DNA from: CAYZXL01 sp964482435
Lineage (GTDB): Bacteria > Auribacterota > JABMQX01
Assembly: GCA_964482435.1 (NCBI GenBank)
Contig: CAYZXL010000003.1
Coordinates: forward strand, 1 to 64,000
Direction of reading: 5' to 3'
DNA: 64,000 nucleotides
Shown here: positions 34,999-43,242 of the stretch, one piece after another
Layout: each line of letters starts with the position of its first letter
How positions within the stretch are numbered: position 1 is the first letter of the stretch
Program-made: the position numbers and the translations under genes
Notes under the pieces: generated by a model
What the model saw: the letters and a program-made list of their open reading frames with translations, nothing else
Database searches by the model: none
Told to the model about the DNA's origin: nothing

Positions 34999-36047
34999 GT
35001 TATCTGCGCGAAAACGTCGAGCGAATGGAAGGCTATACGCCGGGGTTTCAGCCGGCGGGTGAGGGGTGGGTCAAGCTCAACACGAACGAAAACCCGTTTC
35101 CCCCTTCTCCGAAGGTCATCGCGGCTCTGCGCGAAGCCGTTGACGGGAAAATCCGGCTCTACCCCGACCCCCTCGCGGACAGGGTCAGGGAGAAGATTGC
35201 CGAGGTGTACCGGGTGGACAAAGAGTGCGTCATCGTCGGGAATGGCGGCGACGAGGTGCTGGCGATGGCGGCAAGAGCGTTTTTGGGCGAGGGACAGACC
35301 CTTTTGATGACGAGGCCCAGCTATACGCTCTACCGGGTCCTTGGAGAAATCCAGGGGGCCAGGGTGATTGAGATTCCCCTCGAGGGAGATTTTTCTCTTC
35401 CGAAGCGGATTTTTTCGGAAAAAGCCGCGCTGACGTTCATCTCCGACCCGAATCCCCCATCGGGATTTCTCTATGAGAAAGGCGAAATGGAGAGGTTGTG
35501 CAAGGAAACGGGCGGAGTGGTTGTGATTGATGAGGCTTACGTGGATTTTGCGAAGAGCAACTGCCTCGACCTCGCGGGAAAGTACGACAATGTGCTCATC
35601 GCCCGAAGCATGTCGAAGTTCATGGCGATGGCTGGCTTGAGAGTCGGGTTTGGGATCGGCGACAGGGGACTTATACGAGGAATGATGAAGGTCAAAGACA
35701 GCTACAATGTGAATCGCCTCAGCCAGGTCGCGGCGGTAGCTGCCCTTGACGACCTCGATTATTACGCGGCGAAGGCGAAGGAGGTCTGTCGGGAGAGAGA
35801 GAACCTGACAAAAAGGCTGCGGGAACTCGGCTGGCAAGTGTTCCCGTCTCAGGCGAATTTCATTTTCGCTGTGCCTGTCGGTCTGACGGCGAAAGATATG
35901 TATGAAGAGCTATTTAACAGGAAGATTCTGGTTCGATATTTTGACACACCGGAGACAAAAGACGGGTTGCGAATAACAATCGGCAGCCCGGACGAGAACC
36001 GTCGTCTCCTCGAAGCCATCCGGGCCGTCCAGGGGGAAAAGGAATGA
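34995..36047 (+). CDS. hisC: Histidinol-phosphate aminotransferase
   Basis: A 350-residue PLP enzyme (fold type I) that transaminates imidazole-acetol phosphate. The N-terminal YTPGFQP and KLNTNENPFPPSP match HisC, DEAYVDF carries the PLP-ring Asp, and the Schiff-base Lys lies in RSMSKFMAMAGLRVGF. The NPNNPTG motif is altered to DPNPPSG, within family variation. Its start overlaps hisD by 4 nt and its end overlaps hisB by 4 nt. Confidence 0.94.
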   Translation: MSYLRENVERMEGYTPGFQPAGEGWVKLNTNENPFPPSPKVIAALREAVDGKIRLYPDPLADRVREKIAEVYRVDKECVIVGNGGDEVLAMAARAFLGEGQTLLMTRPSYTLYRVLGEIQGARVIEIPLEGDFSLPKRIFSEKAALTFISDPNPPSGFLYEKGEMERLCKETGGVVVIDEAYVDFAKSNCLDLAGKYDNVLIARSMSKFMAMAGLRVGFGIGDRGLIRGMMKVKDSYNVNRLSQVAAVAALDDLDYYAAKAKEVCRERENLTKRLRELGWQVFPSQANFIFAVPVGLTAKDMYEELFNRKILVRYFDTPETKDGLRITIGSPDENRRLLEAIRAVQGEKE

Positions 36048-36637
36048 AGAAGAAGCGTGAGTCGAAAGTCCACAGGAAAACCACTGAGACCGACATTGCC
36101 GTCTCGCTGTGCCTTGACGGAACCGGTGACGCGGATGTGAAGACCGGAATACCGTTCATGGACCACATGCTCTCGCTCTTTGCGAGGCATGGTCTTCTTG
36201 ACCTGAAAATCCGGGCTTCAGGCGACGTGGAGGTAGACGACCATCACCTTGCCGAGGACCTCGGAATTTGCTTAGGGCAATCGCTGAAGGAAGCGCTCGG
36301 GGCGAAAGAGGGGATAAATCGCTTCGGACATGCGGTTGTGCCGATGGACGAGTCTCTCGCGGAGGCGTCGGTTGACCTGAGCGGGCGCGCGTTTTTCGTA
36401 TACGACGTTGCGTGTAGGGCGAAGAAGGTCAAGGATTTTGAGACACCACTTGTGCCGGAGTTTCTTCGTGCATTCGCGGTTTCGGCAGGGATGAATTTGC
36501 ACGTCGGGCTTCGCTACGGGAGCAATTCCCATCACATCCTGGAGGCGGTTTTCAAGGCTGTCGGGCGGGCGGTTGGCGCCGCAGTGAGGATTGACACGCG
36601 GGTTAAGGGCGTGCCTTCCACAAAGGGGCGTTTGTGA
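36044..36637 (+). CDS. hisB: Imidazoleglycerol-phosphate dehydratase
   Basis: A 197-residue manganese enzyme removing water from imidazole glycerol phosphate. The two metal-binding motifs are DDHHLAEDLGICLGQ and SNSHHILEAVFKAVGRA, and GIPFMDHMLSLFARHG is present. It is the monofunctional form without the HisN phosphatase domain. Other his genes are not in the window. Confidence 0.95.
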   Translation: MKKKRESKVHRKTTETDIAVSLCLDGTGDADVKTGIPFMDHMLSLFARHGLLDLKIRASGDVEVDDHHLAEDLGICLGQSLKEALGAKEGINRFGHAVVPMDESLAEASVDLSGRAFFVYDVACRAKKVKDFETPLVPEFLRAFAVSAGMNLHVGLRYGSNSHHILEAVFKAVGRAVGAAVRIDTRVKGVPSTKGRL

Positions 36638-36716
36638 ATCCGACAGGTCGCCGGGAAGGCAGCCCACTGTTCCCACGAGTGTCCAAACGGCAATTCGTCC
36701 GGCAGAGGGCAGGGAC

Positions 36717-37775
36717 ATGCGGAAAAGGACGATGATGAGAACAGCCATTGTCGCAGGCGTTTTGTGCTTTCTTCTGATGTCAAGTCTGGCCCCGTCGGAA
36801 GAGACCGGCGAAAAGCCCCGAATGTACGCTGACCAGGAGGGGAGATTCAGTTTCCAGGTTTCGGGAGATTGGGTCAGGCTTCGCACGGACGGCGAGAAGG
36901 ACGTGGTCGGGTCATTTCTCCTGACGAGGAAACTCGGCTCGGAAAGAAAGGTCGTCGCTGAAATTCTTGTGTCGCGTGTCGAGTTGAAGACCCCCGTTTC
37001 GCTGGAAGAATACGTCGGAGCGGAGAACAAGCGCGCGATGAACACACCTGGCTTCCGCAGAATCGGCAGCGAGGAAAAGGCGACGGTTGGAGGCTGCCCG
37101 GCGCTCAGAAACCGATATGCCCTCTCCAGTCCAGGAGGAAGAAAACAGACCGACCAGAAGGTTGTTCGCCAGCTCCATGTCACAAAAGGAAATGAGATTT
37201 GGGGGTTCACCTTCTCTGCGGTTCGGGAAGACGAGGGCGTACTCGAGCAGGTCGAGCGGCTTTTCGTGGACACCTTTCAGTTCTCCGTTCCGAAGGACGT
37301 GCCGGGTGCTTCTATAGAGGTTTTCAAGAAGCTGACCGTCACGGGGACGAAGGGTGGATTTTCCCTGACGGCTCCCGATGCCTGGGAAATGGCACAGAGC
37401 GAGGAGGAAGGTGCGACGATTCGCGGACCTGAGGTTGTCGTTCATGCTTTCTCGGTCGCCCATGAAGGACAATCGCCCCAGGCCCTTGCCGGGGCGTTTT
37501 TGAAAGAACGGGAAGGTCTGAAAGAGCTGCGGGTTGTGTCCCAGGGACCAATAGAAATTGCCGGTCTGAAAGGATACGTTGTCGAGTATTCAGGGGTGGG
37601 GGAGGGGCGGCAATGGCACGTGCGGTTACTTGCTCTCGTTGACGGAGAAAAGGTCTTCTTCGTCCATTCTGTTACTCCTGGAGAAAGGTGGGCGAGGAAC
37701 AAAGAAGTCATAGAGCAGATAACGCAGGGCTTTTCGCTCGCCGCGCCCGGTCCTGAAGCCGAGGGCGCGAAGTGA
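36717..37775 (+). CDS. Exported protein with two tandem PsbP/DcrB-like domains
   Basis: A 352-residue protein of unknown function. ATG 36717 after GGGCAGGGAC gives a classic signal peptide (RTAIVAGVLCFLLMSS). Two similar halves follow, each opening with a hydrophobic pattern: GRFSFQVSGDWVRL (about 40) and GGFSLTAPDAWEMA (about 220); each then has ATIRGPEVVVHAFSVA or EILVSRVE-like strands and a segment on recovery from an error-like term. This resembles the fold of lipoproteins such as DcrB or PsbP-like proteins, but the match is by pattern only. It starts 79 nt after hisB and may share its transcript. Confidence 0.7.
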   Translation: MRKRTMMRTAIVAGVLCFLLMSSLAPSEETGEKPRMYADQEGRFSFQVSGDWVRLRTDGEKDVVGSFLLTRKLGSERKVVAEILVSRVELKTPVSLEEYVGAENKRAMNTPGFRRIGSEEKATVGGCPALRNRYALSSPGGRKQTDQKVVRQLHVTKGNEIWGFTFSAVREDEGVLEQVERLFVDTFQFSVPKDVPGASIEVFKKLTVTGTKGGFSLTAPDAWEMAQSEEEGATIRGPEVVVHAFSVAHEGQSPQALAGAFLKEREGLKELRVVSQGPIEIAGLKGYVVEYSGVGEGRQWHVRLLALVDGEKVFFVHSVTPGERWARNKEVIEQITQGFSLAAPGPEAEGAK

Positions 37776-37891
37776 GTCCGGCACTTTCAACTGCTTGGCA
37801 ATCGGTTGCTGAGGTGCCTCTATTCACAGGCGCGAGGAACCGAGCTGTAGTCCTGGAGACTGTCAACACGGCTTGGTCACGAAAGGGAGTC

Positions 37892-37971
37892 TCTCGCAAA
37901 GACGCGAAGACGCAAGAGATTGCTGAGAATGAGACGGAGAAGGTGCTTGAGGTCTTGGCGTCTTGGCGAGA
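37892..37971. repeat. 80-bp palindromic intergenic repeat
   Basis: The left arm (37892-37916, starting TCTCGCAAAGACGCGAAG) and right arm (37946-37971, ending CTTGGCGTCTTGGCGAGA) are imperfect inverted repeats of about 25 bp. It lies in the 280-nt gap after the tandem-domain exported protein. AAAGACGC-type palindromes like this occur dispersed in many environmental bacterial genomes, which I infer from memory. Confidence 0.65.
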
Positions 37972-38056
37972 AAAAAACTGCTGATGCTCTCGAGTGAGAG
38001 GTCGCCGGATTTATGATCAACAGCACTCAAGTGATCGTGAGAAGGAGGGAGCGGCA

Positions 38057-39094
38057 ATGTTTGACGAAGGGTTTTCAGGGCATGCGAGTTGGCGTTTGCT
38101 GGTTGTGATATTCCTTGTCTTCGGATTGGTGTCCGCTTCGGGCGAGGAAAGGAAGGTTGCTGTGGAGAAGGTCGGTTACGGCGGGTGGGACAATTGTTAC
38201 CGGATGTCGAATGGCGAAGTGGAACTCATTGCCACCAGCGACGTCGGGCCGCGAATCATTCGGTTCGGGTTCGTCGGCGCCGAAAACGAGTTCAATGAGG
38301 CGAAGTCCCAACTCGGGAAAGTGGGCGGCGATGACTGGAGGATATACGGCGGGCATCGGCTGTGGGTCGCGCCGGAGGCAACCCCGCGGTCATATTTCCC
38401 TGACAACCGACCGGTCGAAGCAAAAGTCGAGGGGAAGACCCTGAAGCTCATCGCTCCGCCCGAGCTTGACCCCTCGTTCAAAGTCAACACGGGAGTCCAG
38501 AAAGCGATTGAAATTACAATGCATCCCGACGGGCACGTCACCGTCGTCCACCGGGTTACCAACGTCGGTCTCTGGCCCGTGGAACTGGCGCCGTGGGCGC
38601 TGAGCGTCATGGCATCGAAAGGGAGAGCCATCATTCCCGCACCGGAACCGAGGCCCCATCCGCAAGCCCTTCTTCCCGTTCGCCCGATGGCGCTCTGGGG
38701 CTACACGAACATGGCCGACCCGAGATGGATTTGGGGAAAGAAATACATCGTCCTCAGGCAGGACCCGGGCCGCAGGGAGCCCCAGAAACTCGGAGTCGGA
38801 AACGAGAGGGGCTGGGCTGCTTATGCGAGGTCCGGGCACCTGTTCCTGAACCTGTTCAAGCACGTTGACGGGGCGACGTATCCCGACTTCGGCTCAAATA
38901 CGGAAGTCTGGACGAACAGCGAAATTCTCGAAGTCGAAACCCTCGGGCCCATGACGACGCTCAAGCCCGGTCAGTCCGTAGAGCATGTCGAGAATTGGTT
39001 TCTCTTCAAAAACGTCGAGGTCACCGACGACGAATCCTCGATTGACTCAAACGTTCTGCAAAAAGTCATAGACGCCCAGAAGGCTCTCCGCTGA
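38057..39094 (+). CDS. Exported DUF4380-like (mutarotase-fold) protein
   Basis: A 345-residue protein with a signal peptide (RLLVVIFLVFGLVSASG). After it come YGGWDNCYRMSNGEVELI and TSDVGPRIIRFGFVG, then GGHRLWVAPEATPRSYFPDN, a pattern I associate with DUF4380 proteins, which adopt an aldose-1-epimerase-like beta-sandwich. The role is unknown; it may bind or isomerise sugars outside the cytoplasm. ATG 38057 has AAGGAGG at 38042-38048; an earlier in-frame start is not supported. Confidence 0.72.
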   Translation: MFDEGFSGHASWRLLVVIFLVFGLVSASGEERKVAVEKVGYGGWDNCYRMSNGEVELIATSDVGPRIIRFGFVGAENEFNEAKSQLGKVGGDDWRIYGGHRLWVAPEATPRSYFPDNRPVEAKVEGKTLKLIAPPELDPSFKVNTGVQKAIEITMHPDGHVTVVHRVTNVGLWPVELAPWALSVMASKGRAIIPAPEPRPHPQALLPVRPMALWGYTNMADPRWIWGKKYIVLRQDPGRREPQKLGVGNERGWAAYARSGHLFLNLFKHVDGATYPDFGSNTEVWTNSEILEVETLGPMTTLKPGQSVEHVENWFLFKNVEVTDDESSIDSNVLQKVIDAQKALR

Positions 39095-39168
39095 TTTCCT
39101 CTGCTCGTCGGCACTGGGCTGCGGAGGGACCAAGGCGGCGATGGGCACTCGAAGTGGAGGACGGGGAA

Positions 39169-40662
39169 ATGGTCAAAACTCTTCTTCTCGCAGGCCTTCT
39201 CCTGGGGGCTTGGGTTGTTGCTCCGGCTGAATGCGCCACCTGGTACGTTGACGCTTCGGTTCCTTCCTCCGGCGACGGCTCGACGTGGGACACCGCGTTC
39301 AAAACTATCCAGGAGGGAATAGACGCCTCTTCTCACGGTGACAGCGTTCAGGTTGGGCAGGGGGTTTACGCCGGCGAGATAAACCTGGACGGAAAAAACA
39401 TCGTCCTCAGTAGCACCAATCCGCGGGACCTGGGCGTCGTCGCCGCCACCATCATTGAGGCCGGCAGCCGCGGCGTGGGCTTCTGGGGCACCGAGGACCA
39501 AACATGCGTGCTTTCCGGGTTCACGCTCCGCCACGCGGCGAGAGGAGTCGCCGGGGGGCGGGACCGCGCGACCATCGAGAACAACGTCATCACTAGCAAC
39601 CAGACGGACCGCGAGGGAGGAGGGATCGCGTACTGCGACGGGATCATCCGGAACAACACATTCATCGGCAACTACGCCAGCGACGGAGGGGGCGCCATTG
39701 CCCACTGCAACGGCCTGATAGAGAACAACGTCATCATGGGAAATTGCGTTGGGCCAGGATGGTGCGCCAGCGATGCCCCCCTGCCAGACGGCCAGTACCG
39801 GATCGAGGTTTGCCCCGGCGCGGGCCTTTACGACTGCAATGGGACCATCCGGGGCAACCTCATCGTCGGTAACATCGCCAGGGGTATGTACCACGGCTTA
39901 TGGGAGGACCAGGGCTGGGGCGGGGGCCTGGCGAAGTGCAGCGGCGTCGTCGAGAACAACATTATCTGTGACAATCACGTCCAGTTAGGGGCCGGCGGGG
40001 GTCTTTGGGACTGCGACGGGGTCATCCGGAACAACGTTATCGTGGGCAATCGCGCATACGACAGCGCGGGCGGCGGTCTTTCTCATTGCGACGGGATGAT
40101 TCGCAACTGCATCATCTGGGGCAACACGGGATTGGTCTATCCACAGCTTTACGCCTCCAGCAAGCCCACCTATTCCTCCGTTTACTGGTGGACGGGGGAG
40201 GGAGACGGGAATATCGCCGACGATCCGAGGTTCGTTGACCCGGACGGGCCGGACGATGATCCCGACACCTACGTGGACAACGATTATCGCCTTATGCCGG
40301 ATTCGCCGTGCATTGATGCGGGGTTTAACGATCCGCAGTTGCCGGAGACGGACATCGTCGGGATGCACAGGATTATGTTCGGAGGAAAGAGCCTCACCGT
40401 TGACATGGGGGCATACGAGTTCTACATCAACGACCTGACGCGGGGCCCCAACCCCGACCAAACGACCTTCACCTGGAGCTCCCTCTCCGACAAGACCTAC
40501 TCCATCTTCTACACCGAGGATTTGCTCACCTGGCACCTCGCCATCGAGAGCTTCCCCTCCTCCGGCAACGAGACAACTTTGTGGATTGACGACGGCTCAA
40601 AGACCGGCCTCCCGCCCTCCCTCGTCCCCCTCCGCTTCTACCGGACCCTGGGGAATCCGTAA
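39169..40662 (+). CDS. Secreted right-handed beta-helix protein
   Basis: A 497-residue exported protein. The signal peptide (MVKTLLLAGLLLGAWVV) is followed by WYVDASVPSSGDGSTWDTAF, a common start of polymorphic outer-membrane or pectate-lyase-like helices. Coils contain repeating ENNVI, RNNTFIGN and GGGIAYCDG patterns (about 150-330). The C-terminus (about 430-497) is a separate module: TFTWSSLSDKTYSIFYTEDL then LTWH and a final RFYRTLGNP, similar to two other exported proteins here. ATG 39169 has GGAGG 8 nt upstream; GTG 39154 is an alternative. Substrate unknown. Confidence 0.75.
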   Translation: MVKTLLLAGLLLGAWVVAPAECATWYVDASVPSSGDGSTWDTAFKTIQEGIDASSHGDSVQVGQGVYAGEINLDGKNIVLSSTNPRDLGVVAATIIEAGSRGVGFWGTEDQTCVLSGFTLRHAARGVAGGRDRATIENNVITSNQTDREGGGIAYCDGIIRNNTFIGNYASDGGGAIAHCNGLIENNVIMGNCVGPGWCASDAPLPDGQYRIEVCPGAGLYDCNGTIRGNLIVGNIARGMYHGLWEDQGWGGGLAKCSGVVENNIICDNHVQLGAGGGLWDCDGVIRNNVIVGNRAYDSAGGGLSHCDGMIRNCIIWGNTGLVYPQLYASSKPTYSSVYWWTGEGDGNIADDPRFVDPDGPDDDPDTYVDNDYRLMPDSPCIDAGFNDPQLPETDIVGMHRIMFGGKSLTVDMGAYEFYINDLTRGPNPDQTTFTWSSLSDKTYSIFYTEDLLTWHLAIESFPSSGNETTLWIDDGSKTGLPPSLVPLRFYRTLGNP

Positions 40663-41018
40663 CGGCTCCTGCGAAGAGAACTGTAACCGCAGAGGACGCT
40701 GAGAGCGCAGAGGCGTAACTCATGCATCTGCAAAGAGGGCAGCGCAGCCGCGCCCCGGATAGACGACGGGGCCCCCCATCAGCCTTCCGCCGCAACTTGT
40801 TCCTCGCCGCTTCTACTGCGTCCTCGAAAATGCGTGAAGGGCTATCTGGACACCAGAACCGCGAGAATTCTATCGAGCCAACAATGTGGGCACGGGGAAC
40901 GGGGGACCAGCACTGTGACCGAGACCGACGTCAGGAATTCCTGAGGAGGCTGCCACGGCGACTGCCGGACCTCGCAGCGGCACTCGGCTACAGGGGGCTG
41001 TCCGCCGAAACAAAGAAG
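40663..41018. other. Intergenic stretch before tRNA-Glu
   Basis: No convincing gene. At 40683-40716 there is a short AACCGCAGAGGACGCTGAGA tract like the outer end of the repeats at 43066 and 44412. The rest holds no recognised RNA or promoter for the + strand. Confidence 0.5.
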
Positions 41019-41091
41019 CAGCCCCTGCGGGAATCGAACCCGCGTCTGATGGCTGAGAACCATCCATCCTAGGCCACTAGACGAAGGGGCC
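41019..41091 (-). tRNA. tRNA-Glu (anticodon CTC)
   Basis: Read on the minus strand, acceptor GGCCCCT pairs with AGGGGCT (first pair G-U), the D arm is GTCTAGTGGCCTAGGAT, the anticodon stem GATGG/CCATC encloses loop TTCTCAG with anticodon CTC, and the T arm is GCGGG/CCCGC. It reads GAG glutamate codons. CCA is not encoded. Confidence 0.92.
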
Positions 41092-41124
41092 GCCAGAAAC
41101 CGGTAGCATGAATTTGACGCTTTT

Positions 41125-41153
41125 AGATTACCAGCACCGCGTATGTTTGTCAA
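41125..41153 (-). promoter_or_regulatory. Promoter of tRNA-Glu
   Basis: On the minus strand TTGACA (41153-41148) and TAATCT (41130-41125) are 17 bp apart. The predicted start lies about 27 nt before the mature tRNA 5' end. Confidence 0.7.
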
Positions 41154-41181
41154 ACCTTTTTGTGGGGTGTCGCTCCGCCTC

Positions 41182-41218
41182 AGTGGCAGGCGGGGCTTTG
41201 CATCCCGCCAAAGGCGGG
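41182..41218. repeat. GC-rich hairpins 3' of the sialidase gene
   Basis: CCCGCC-AAA-GGCGGG (41204-41218) is a perfect 6-bp hairpin; the adjacent GGCGGGG-to-CCCGCC segment (41188-41209) can form an alternative one. It sits just downstream of the sialidase stop (minus strand) and may stop or stabilise that transcript, although no T run follows. Confidence 0.4.
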
Positions 41219-41251
41219 ACATCCTGTCGGGGCAAAGGCGGGGGCGTCCTG

Positions 41252-42457
41252 TCAACCCCGCCGTGAGGCTCGGCGGTTTCGGCCAAGGGAATCGGCGCCG
41301 TCCGTCAACCACTCCAGCGTGAACTGAGCGAAGATGATTTCTTCGTACGGGTGCTTCTTACCTCGCTCGTAAAGACAGCAAATGGTCAGGTCCCGGGCGA
41401 TGCACATGTCGGAATAAGCCGACGGCCCATCGCAGAGGACTTTTCCCTCGTTCCAGGTTTTGCACTCGTCGTAACTGATGCGCACCGTCAGACGTTCTCG
41501 TGCGGGGATGCGCTGAGGTTTCGGCTTTAGCGCTGGTGGATTGGCCTCTTCTGCGGGTGGAACGGCGAGCTTTCCGGCAGGATTGGAGAACAGAACGCGG
41601 TTTTTGTCGTGCCGCCGTTCGTCGGTGAATCGCACCGCGCTCGCCTGGCAGACCGGCTCGATGAGCGTTTCGTCGAGCATCACATCCGACCATGTCGCGC
41701 CTCCGTCTCTGCTCCAGGCATAGGCGCGCCGATTCTTTCCGTGATAACTGCGCATGTTGAGGTAAACGCCCCCGTCCACAGTCTCAACGGCGACGCACTC
41801 GTTCGTCTTCTCCCCAAGGACACCGCCGAGCTTCCACGTCTGCCCATGGTCGTCGCTGTAGATGACATGAGAGCGCCTCCGCTCCTCGGGCGAACCAGGC
41901 TCGGTGTGATCGCACGGAATGAGCAACCTCCCGGTGCTCAACTGAATCCCGTGTACAGGACCCGTCGCGTACCATTTCCACGACGGGAGCTTGACGTCTG
42001 CGGTGACCTCCGTTGGAGCGGCCCACGTAGCCCCGTCGTCGGTGCTTTTCGTCGCGAACACCTTTTCGTTGTTCCGGCAGAAGAGAAGCCAGACCGTTCC
42101 GCTATCGCGGTCGAGGACCGGGCTGGGATTCCCTATCGTGTTTTCGCCATCGTCCCGGATCACCTGCATCTTCTGCCAGGTTCTGCCGTTGTCGAAGCTC
42201 CGTTTCAGGACGAGGTCTATGTCGCCGTCGTCAGCGCGACTGTGTTTTCTTCCTTCGCAGAAAGCGAGAAGAGTCCCCTTGCCGGATACGATGATCGCCG
42301 GAATTCGGTAGGTGTGATACCCATCTTGGCCGCTCATGAAGACTTGCGTCTCGTACGGGGCTTCTATCGTTGCCTTCTCGGCCGCGGAGGCTGCCACAGT
42401 GCTAACCCACGACATCAGCAACGCGATGACAAACGCCGGCTCGCGCCTCACTTTCAT
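41252..42457 (-). CDS. Exported sialidase (GH33-like)
   Basis: A 401-residue six-bladed propeller enzyme, probably releasing sialic or related acids from glycans outside the cytoplasm. A signal peptide (VIALLMSWVSTVAASA) is followed by the YRIP motif with the first arginine of the triad, a DDGDIDLVLKRS segment with the likely acid/base Asp, four Asp boxes (SFDNGRTW, STDDGATW, SDDHGQTW, SRDGGATW) and a degenerate fifth (SYDECKTW), and near the C-terminus SAYSDMCI and LYERG, expected to hold the nucleophile Tyr and its Glu. The start ATG (42457) has AGGAGG upstream; 32 residues of open frame before it lack support. Confidence 0.88.
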   Translation of the reverse strand: MKVRREPAFVIALLMSWVSTVAASAAEKATIEAPYETQVFMSGQDGYHTYRIPAIIVSGKGTLLAFCEGRKHSRADDGDIDLVLKRSFDNGRTWQKMQVIRDDGENTIGNPSPVLDRDSGTVWLLFCRNNEKVFATKSTDDGATWAAPTEVTADVKLPSWKWYATGPVHGIQLSTGRLLIPCDHTEPGSPEERRRSHVIYSDDHGQTWKLGGVLGEKTNECVAVETVDGGVYLNMRSYHGKNRRAYAWSRDGGATWSDVMLDETLIEPVCQASAVRFTDERRHDKNRVLFSNPAGKLAVPPAEEANPPALKPKPQRIPARERLTVRISYDECKTWNEGKVLCDGPSAYSDMCIARDLTICCLYERGKKHPYEEIIFAQFTLEWLTDGADSLGRNRRASRRG

Positions 42458-42662
42458 CCTCAGTCCTCCTGTCGCAAAACCCCTTGACTCCCTTTTCCAT
42501 CCGACTTCGCCTTCCGTTAAGAACAGAAGAGGAAGCGGTTTTCCAGAAGGCATGGCCTTATGCCCTCACCAACTACGTACCGAAACCGCTTCATTTTCCC
42601 AGCATGCCGCAACGGGCGAATGGAAACCTCCTCGCCCGATCAACCGCCCAACACAAGAAAAA

Positions 42663-42739
42663 TGGTGGGCAATAGAGGAGTCGAACCTCTGACCTCTTGG
42701 GTGTGATCCAAGCGCTCTAACCAACTGAGCTAATTGCCC
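42663..42739 (-). tRNA. tRNA-Val (anticodon CAC)
   Basis: On the minus strand the acceptor is GGGCAAT with ATTGCCC, discriminator A, and CCA is encoded (42665-42663). The anticodon stem CTTGG/CCAAG encloses ATCACAC, anticodon CAC, reading GTG valine codons. D and T arms are standard. Confidence 0.9.
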
Positions 42740-42775
42740 ACCAGCCTATCTATCGAGCGACACTTTTCAGGACGA

Positions 42776-42799
42776 ATTGTAGCCAAAGCCGCCCCCGCA
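42776..42799 (-). promoter_or_regulatory. Possible promoter of tRNA-Val
   Basis: On the minus strand TACAAT (42781-42776) is a good -10. TGGACT about 18 bp upstream is a weak -35. The predicted start is about 30 nt before the tRNA. Confidence 0.45.
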
Positions 42800-42820
42800 A
42801 GTCCAGAGATTATTCGCCCT

Positions 42821-43032
42821 GGGTGTGGCTGTGTTTGAGTGGGGGTGCCCCCCGCCACCCAACGAGAGCTGCCAGCGCCTCGGGCCTGGTTCGGCATGTA
42901 CCGCTGGCATCCTGCCGGCTGTCTCGGGGGCATCCTGCCCCCGGTGCCGAGGGCGAGACGCCCTCGGGACTGCCCCGCCTTGCGGGGCGGCGTTACCTCT
43001 ACAAGCTTTACCCCTTAAATACAGCCGCACCC
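42821..43032. mobile_element. MITE-like element, copy 2 (about 212 bp)
   Basis: It begins GGGTGTGGCTGTGTTTGAGT and ends with the near inverse (ACAGCCGCACCC at 43021-43032). The internal hairpins GCTGGCATCCTGCCGGC, GGGGGCATCCTGCCCCC and GAGGGCGAGACGCCCTC match the reverse complement of copy 1 at 33290-33537. Flanks ATTCGCCCT and ATTGCCCTC may be a decayed target duplication. No protein is encoded. Confidence 0.7.
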
Positions 43033-43065
43033 ATTGCCCTCAAGGCAGTCCTTCAGCCGAGAGAG

Positions 43066-43180
43066 GAGCGCACCGCAGAGAACGCGGGGACCGGGAAGGA
43101 ACGTGCGACAGGATTAACAGGATTTTCAGGAATATCCGGTCCATCCTGTTATCCTGTCCGAGTCCGAACTTCTTGTCTGC
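43066..43180. repeat. Dispersed repeat, left arm flanking the DUF362 gene
   Basis: It contains CACCGCAGAGAACGC, GACAGGATTAACAGGATTTT and TATCCGGTCCATCCTGTTAT. The same units occur in reverse complement at 44300-44412, on the other side of the gene. The arms are imperfect, with roughly three of four bases matching by eye. Confidence 0.65.
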
Positions 43181-43242
43181 GACCTCTGGCCCTCGCAACT
43201 GAGGCGGTAGCCCCAAACGGGCATCCGTTTGTGGCGCCACTT

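Noticed and set aside
41609..42487. 292-codon + strand frame over the sialidase gene
   Set aside because: Antisense shadow; the minus-strand frame has signal peptide and Asp boxes.
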